Positions 59,863 to 64,000 of a stretch of DNA of 64,000 nt are shown piece by piece. Source of the DNA: Epiperipatus broadwayi (lineage: Eukaryota; Onychophora; Udeonychophora; Euonychophora; Peripatidae); contig JAQFVV010000457.1 of NCBI GenBank assembly GCA_028023455.1, positions 1-64,000 on the forward strand, read 5' to 3'. Under the pieces are notes generated by a model. It worked only from the letters and a program-made list of their open reading frames with translations. It did no database searches and was not told the origin of the DNA. The position numbers and the translations under genes were made by a program. How positions within the stretch are numbered: position 1 is the first letter of the stretch; each line of letters starts with the position of its first letter.

Positions 59863-60046
59863 ATGGCGCACTGGTAGAGTATGAGACTATGGAGCACGAC
59901 ATGTTCGGCTCGATTCTAGTTAAACTGGCAAAACTCACTAAAGCATAAGAAGTGGTGGTCATGTGATGTTTATTGGCTCGATTCTAGTTGCAACTCTTCC
60001 AGCACGTGAACTTCTTGAGAGCAATAAAGACATTCTATTTTTTTAA
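59863..60046 (+). mobile_element. tRNA-derived SINE, second family
   Basis: A-box TGGCGCACTGGTAGAG and B-box GGCTCGATTCT form a tRNA-like head about 60 bp long. A second GGCTCGATTCTAGTTG follows at 59974, then a body ending GAGCAATAAAGACATTC and T/A-rich DNA. The sequence is unrelated to the Val-like SINE. The repeated B-box block suggests an internal duplication or dimeric structure. Confidence 0.6.
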
Positions 60047-60049
60047 AAT

Positions 60050-62725
60050 GGTTGCATATTAGAAATAATTATCTTTTTTTTTTTATAAAAACCAAAGCAA
60101 AAATTTGTTTAATTTATGAAATATTTAATCACCTTTTTTTTTTTTACTGATGACTATGTTTACTTCTAGATGTATCATTTCAACACAAGAGATCTTAAGA
60201 AAAGAGTAACGAATGCCTCCAAGACAAGTTTTAAAAGAATAATTTAACAAATTTATTTATTGGGAGGGATCTTATAATCGCTATAATTTTATAAACACTG
60301 GTTAATCATACATATAAGGTTAAGAATATTCTATTAAAAATTATTTACCTTTTTATCTCTATCCCTACCTTACAATATACAAGTTTGATTTCATGTTTTT
60401 AAATGCTTAGCACCTGATAATATTTATGCATATAAAATTGAGTTTTTAATTAAATCATCTTTGTTTTATTATACTTGGAGGGGGGGGGGGATTTACAGTT
60501 AAGGTAACTTATAGTCTATTAAATAATTAGACTATATTATTAAATACTTTTTTTTTCATCCTACTTTGTAAAATTCTCATTCATTTTAACTCTTTTAAAT
60601 CAAATATTATGTATATTATTTATATTCAAAAATTCAAAGATATTACCAAAGACACATGCTAACATTTCAACTGGATCTCATTAACCATTTTTTAGTAAGT
60701 CATTCAGATGTACTGTAGAAATGCCTGCATATAAGGGGGAAATATTAACTGACCTCTGCTATCTAGAAAAAAGCTGGTGAACATTGTCAAAACATCTATG
60801 TAATGCTAATATTAACAAAGCAAATGAATACAGGGAACAATGTCGACAAGTATGTAATAATGATAAATCTGCAAGCAAAAAATAAATTCACTTTCATTTG
60901 TTTATTTTACATAAATTATAGATTAGAAAAATGATGACTGTAAAAATGAATATCAGCCAAAATATTATTGCAGTTTCATTTGAATTGGCATGAATTAAAG
61001 CTTAGCAACTAATAAGGTTTAGTTTAATCATCATCAATGGGAGTTTGCAACTGTTTATCATAGCTTAACACAATTTATTTTAATGTCAATATTTCATTAT
61101 AAACAGAAATGAATCATTTAAAATAATAAGATGGCTGTTTTAGTTGGAACTATATCACGTTAAAATAATAAAAATGTCAATATTATTTTTAGGTACATGC
61201 AGTTTTATTATTTACCTTACCTTCTTTTTGTTTTTACTTCACATTTGCAATTGTATCTAAATTAATTTTGATATTGCCATAAAAATCTATGGCAAAAAAA
61301 GAAAGACCATAATGCAGGAATATATATATATATATATAGATTGTCTTCAGAGACAAAAAATGGGTGTTACTGTTTATGAGTATACTTATAAGAACCAGAA
61401 AATTGTTATTAAACTACCATCTAATTGTAAATAAATGAGATAGCATTTTAATGTATAAAGATTTCAAAAAAAGAGGTAAACCCTTCAGTGTGATGAGAAT
61501 TGATATATATCTTATGTGCTTCATAAATTTATTTTGTAAATACAAATCCTTTGTTGGAATCACAATGAAAAATAATGATTGTGTATAAAAGATTGAATAC
61601 TGTACATTATTATTAGTTTGAAATTAAGAATTCAATTCTATTTATTTGATATATATATACTGGAACTTCCACCAAGGAAGAATGGCATTTTCATTCATAA
61701 GAAATTACCAAGATATAGTGGGAAAATTCAATAAAATAAAAATATTTCATTAAATTAAGCTGTTTTTAATAAAAACTAGATTCTCATCATTTATTAATAA
61801 AATTTCTTTAAAATATAAATTATAAAACATGAAAAAATTATTAAGCATTAAATCTATATTTTTTTTCTTCTCTTTATTGATTTAGTAAAGATTTTTTTAA
61901 AAAAAACTGTTCACTAGAATTATAATTACTATTAATCTAAATTTAGTTTCTATTTTTTAAGCACTTAAAACATCCTTTTTTAAAAAAAAGAAAAAGTTTT
62001 TTTTTTAAATATGTTGGCATAAAAAACACTGAATTAGAATATGATAAAACAAATACAAAAGAATCTTAAATGTGATTATTTTTTTAAAAAATAGACAAAA
62101 CTTTTTAGCCTGATATTCAAGCTATCCTACCAGCTCCCTCCCTCCGATAGAACTTAATGAAAAATAACATAATAAAAAGTTTGGAAAAAAGTCTAGATTT
62201 CCTTCATGTGATGTTTATTGCCTTAATGAGATTTAATCTGTATTTCAAGATAGAAAGTGATGTTAACATAAAAAGAAAATGTTTTTTTAACTATAATTAA
62301 ATGACTATTCTAATTTATAACAATCTTAAGTAACTTTAAATCACTCTTTATCATTTATCAAAAGACCAGAGAGAGTAAATCAGATAAGTAAAAACCAAAA
62401 GAACATTCATGATTATTTACTAAAATACAGAATACATAAAATACAGCTTAATCATTAGCTTTAAGTGAAATTTAAACATGACAAATTTTATTATTTCAGT
62501 TAGGACTGTTTTTAAAATGTTACAGTTTTTAATAGAAAGCCTCAAACTTTTTAAATTGTTAAGATTTTCAAAGAAAATTGCAAACAAAACAAAAATATCT
62601 TTTTAAAAGTTAATTTTGTCTAAAGTAAAAAATAAAAATTGCATTGTATCTCTATATTATGAGAATTAAAAGAGCTTGTTATTATATTTAATTAAAATGA
62701 AGACTTAAATTTTTTTTTAAAATTT
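60050..62725. other. AT-rich non-coding stretch
   Basis: Homopolymer-rich intergenic DNA with a G-run at 60480-60490 and a TA microsatellite at 61320-61338. No gene is recognised. Confidence 0.5.
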
Positions 62726-62726
62726 G

Positions 62727-62838
62727 GTTATCGGCGATTAGCCCACGCACACCGCGTGATGTCGCTGTTGCTAGTCAAAAACCAATAGATATAAAGTTAC
62801 CGGGCTGATTTACAATTTTCTTTTTTTACAGTACATGT
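62727..62838. other. GC-elevated lead-in to tandem repeat
   Basis: A short GC-rich patch (CACGCACACCGCGTGATG) containing an inverted CACGC/GCGTG pair. It is unassigned and may be the 5' part of the element whose repeat follows. Confidence 0.3.
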
Positions 62839-62839
62839 C

Positions 62840-63020
62840 AGCACATAGTGCTGGAATTCACAGGGAGGGGGATCCGATATCTTTGTCGATCCGAAGGATC
62901 GTCCATCACATGAGACAATTTTCAAAACATTATCCATCTCAGCACATAGCACTGGAATTGGCAGGGAGGGGGGTCCGATGGTTTTGACGATACCAAGGAT
63001 TGTCCATCACAATATATACA
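62840..63020. repeat. Two-unit ~101-bp GC-rich tandem repeat
   Basis: Two units start AGCACATAGTGCTGGAATT and AGCACATAGCACTGGAATT. Each continues with GGCAGGGAGGGGG-like and GATCCGA or GTCCGATG sequences and ends near GTCCATCACA. The composition is far richer in G than the surroundings. Each unit begins with a small palindrome (AGCACATAGTGCT). Confidence 0.8.
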
Positions 63021-63039
63021 TTTTTAAAAACAAAATTAT

Positions 63040-63480
63040 TTAATAAAATCTAATATTTCCTTTTTTCAATTAACGTCTGATCAAAAAAAAAATTTTTTTT
63101 CAACACTATTTTAAAACAATTTACAAAACACAATTTGATTTGAAAATTCCCCTCTGATCAAGCCAAGCTTATGCTTTGAAAGTCTCATAGCTGTCCCTGC
63201 GCAAAATACATTTTACGCATGATTTCTATATAATTCTGGAATGTACACTTTTGAAATTCATTTAATGTTAAAAATATGCAGGGACTAATCAATGACAACC
63301 AAAATTTCAAATATTGCAAGATTGTTTTGTCAATGACAGATGCCAAAAAATAAGACATCAAAAAATGATAGATGTATATTTTAAATTTCTATTTCTCTGA
63401 ATTCAATATTTTAAATAAAGATAATGAATATTATTGCCAATGGAATAAAATAGTTCATTCTATATATAACAATAGCATTC
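63040..63480. other. Intergenic, nothing recognised
   Basis: AT-rich with A-runs. Confidence 0.4.
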
Positions 63481-63491
63481 ACAATCAATGG

Positions 63492-63646
63492 ATGCAGTTA
63501 AGGCTTTTGCATAAAATCTCTATCTAGTACCTACTCATCCAATATTCCCAGACAAGTTTCTAGCTTGTGGCTTTTATATTGGATGAGTAGATACTAGATA
63601 GGGATTTTATGCACAAATCCTTCCTGGATCCATTGATTACAAAGGT
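63492..63646. mobile_element. Fold-back element
   Basis: The left arm (AATCAATGGATGCAGTTAAG to CTCATCCAATAT) and the right arm (ATATTGGATGAGTAGATACT to GGATCCATTGATT) are inverted copies of about 65 bp with a ~25-bp loop. Non-coding; MITE or fold-back type. Confidence 0.8.
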
Positions 63647-63649
63647 TTG

Positions 63650-64000
63650 CATTTGGTGATAATACTGCATGGAGTTTGCTATTATTAACAACCTGTGTAA
63701 TCATATGAAATGATGATCATGTAATGTTTATTCTATATATGTGATATGTAAATCAAATTTAAATTGGTATTTTCATCTTGTACTTTCGGAGCTAAAGAAT
63801 TTATCTAATAGTTGCAAAACTATGAAAGAAAATAAGATTACTTATTTTGAAATTAGATACTCATTTAATAAAAAAACTCAAATCTTTGATTTTTTTTTTT
63901 TTTAAATATATCTAATGAAATGAAGAGAACTTGTTAAAATATTTCTGTATTATCTGCATTATTAATTGATCATTTGATCATATAATTTTGTATTTTGATA
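63650..64000. other. Intergenic to window end
   Basis: AT-rich; nothing recognised. Confidence 0.4.

Overview
This window is AT-rich (roughly a quarter G+C by eye), gene-poor metazoan nuclear DNA. The evidence is a single-exon class A GPCR, RTE-type and other LINEs, a Ty3/gypsy remnant, a Merlin-type transposase remnant, tRNA-derived SINEs, many fold-back elements, and no operons or bacterial signals. The taxon cannot be fixed from sequence alone; an invertebrate with a repeat-rich genome fits best. Only one apparently intact host gene is visible: a neuropeptide-receptor-like GPCR at 58525-59484 (+).

Layout. 1-10 kb is non-coding AT-rich DNA. It has a GC-elevated island with CCAAT and TATA boxes (1.08-1.45 kb), an inverted-repeat element (2.72-2.88 kb), a tRNA-Val-like SINE (4.97 kb), a long self-complementary ATT/AAT microsatellite (6.3 kb) and three TGTAAC/GTTACA palindromes. 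10.3-14.78 kb is one decayed LINE (+), with its 3' end still partly open. 16.58-16.85 kb is a fold-back element, and 17.42-18.1 kb a dead Merlin/ISXO2-like transposase (-). 19.77 kb and 45.53 kb each carry a hammerhead-ribozyme-like sequence.

20-36 kb is dominated by a ~3 kb sequence present twice in direct orientation (20029-23132 and 25726-36185), with TG...CA ends and a 2.6 kb spacer made of minisatellite and degenerate repeats. The second copy is broken by a nearly full-length RTE LINE (26448-29414, minus, 10-bp target duplication) and by a 4.5 kb insertion (31371-35898). The first copy holds a small inverted-repeat element with its own 10-bp target duplication. These nested insertions give a relative chronology.

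36-41 kb is a shattered Ty3/gypsy element: the RT motif YFDDIL at 37.5 kb and an integrase core at 40.1 kb. The DNA between them holds several fold-back repeats. 42-45 kb is a region of degenerate tandem repeats between inverted arms. 47.27-48.16 kb is a large inverted-repeat element with tRNA-like arms and a 10-bp target duplication. 49.95-52.58 kb is a second, more decayed RTE copy (+). 52.8-53.4 kb contains a palindrome centred on SINE 3' ends, plus a SINE. 53.4-58.5 kb is mostly plain AT-rich DNA with one SINE at 56.1 kb. The GPCR follows, then another tRNA-like SINE (59.86 kb), a GC-rich two-copy tandem repeat (62.84 kb) and a fold-back element (63.49 kb).

The most interesting signals are the two hammerhead sequences, which show covariation and CpG decay, the inverted-repeat family with constant 10-bp target duplications, and the twin 3 kb TG...CA repeats.
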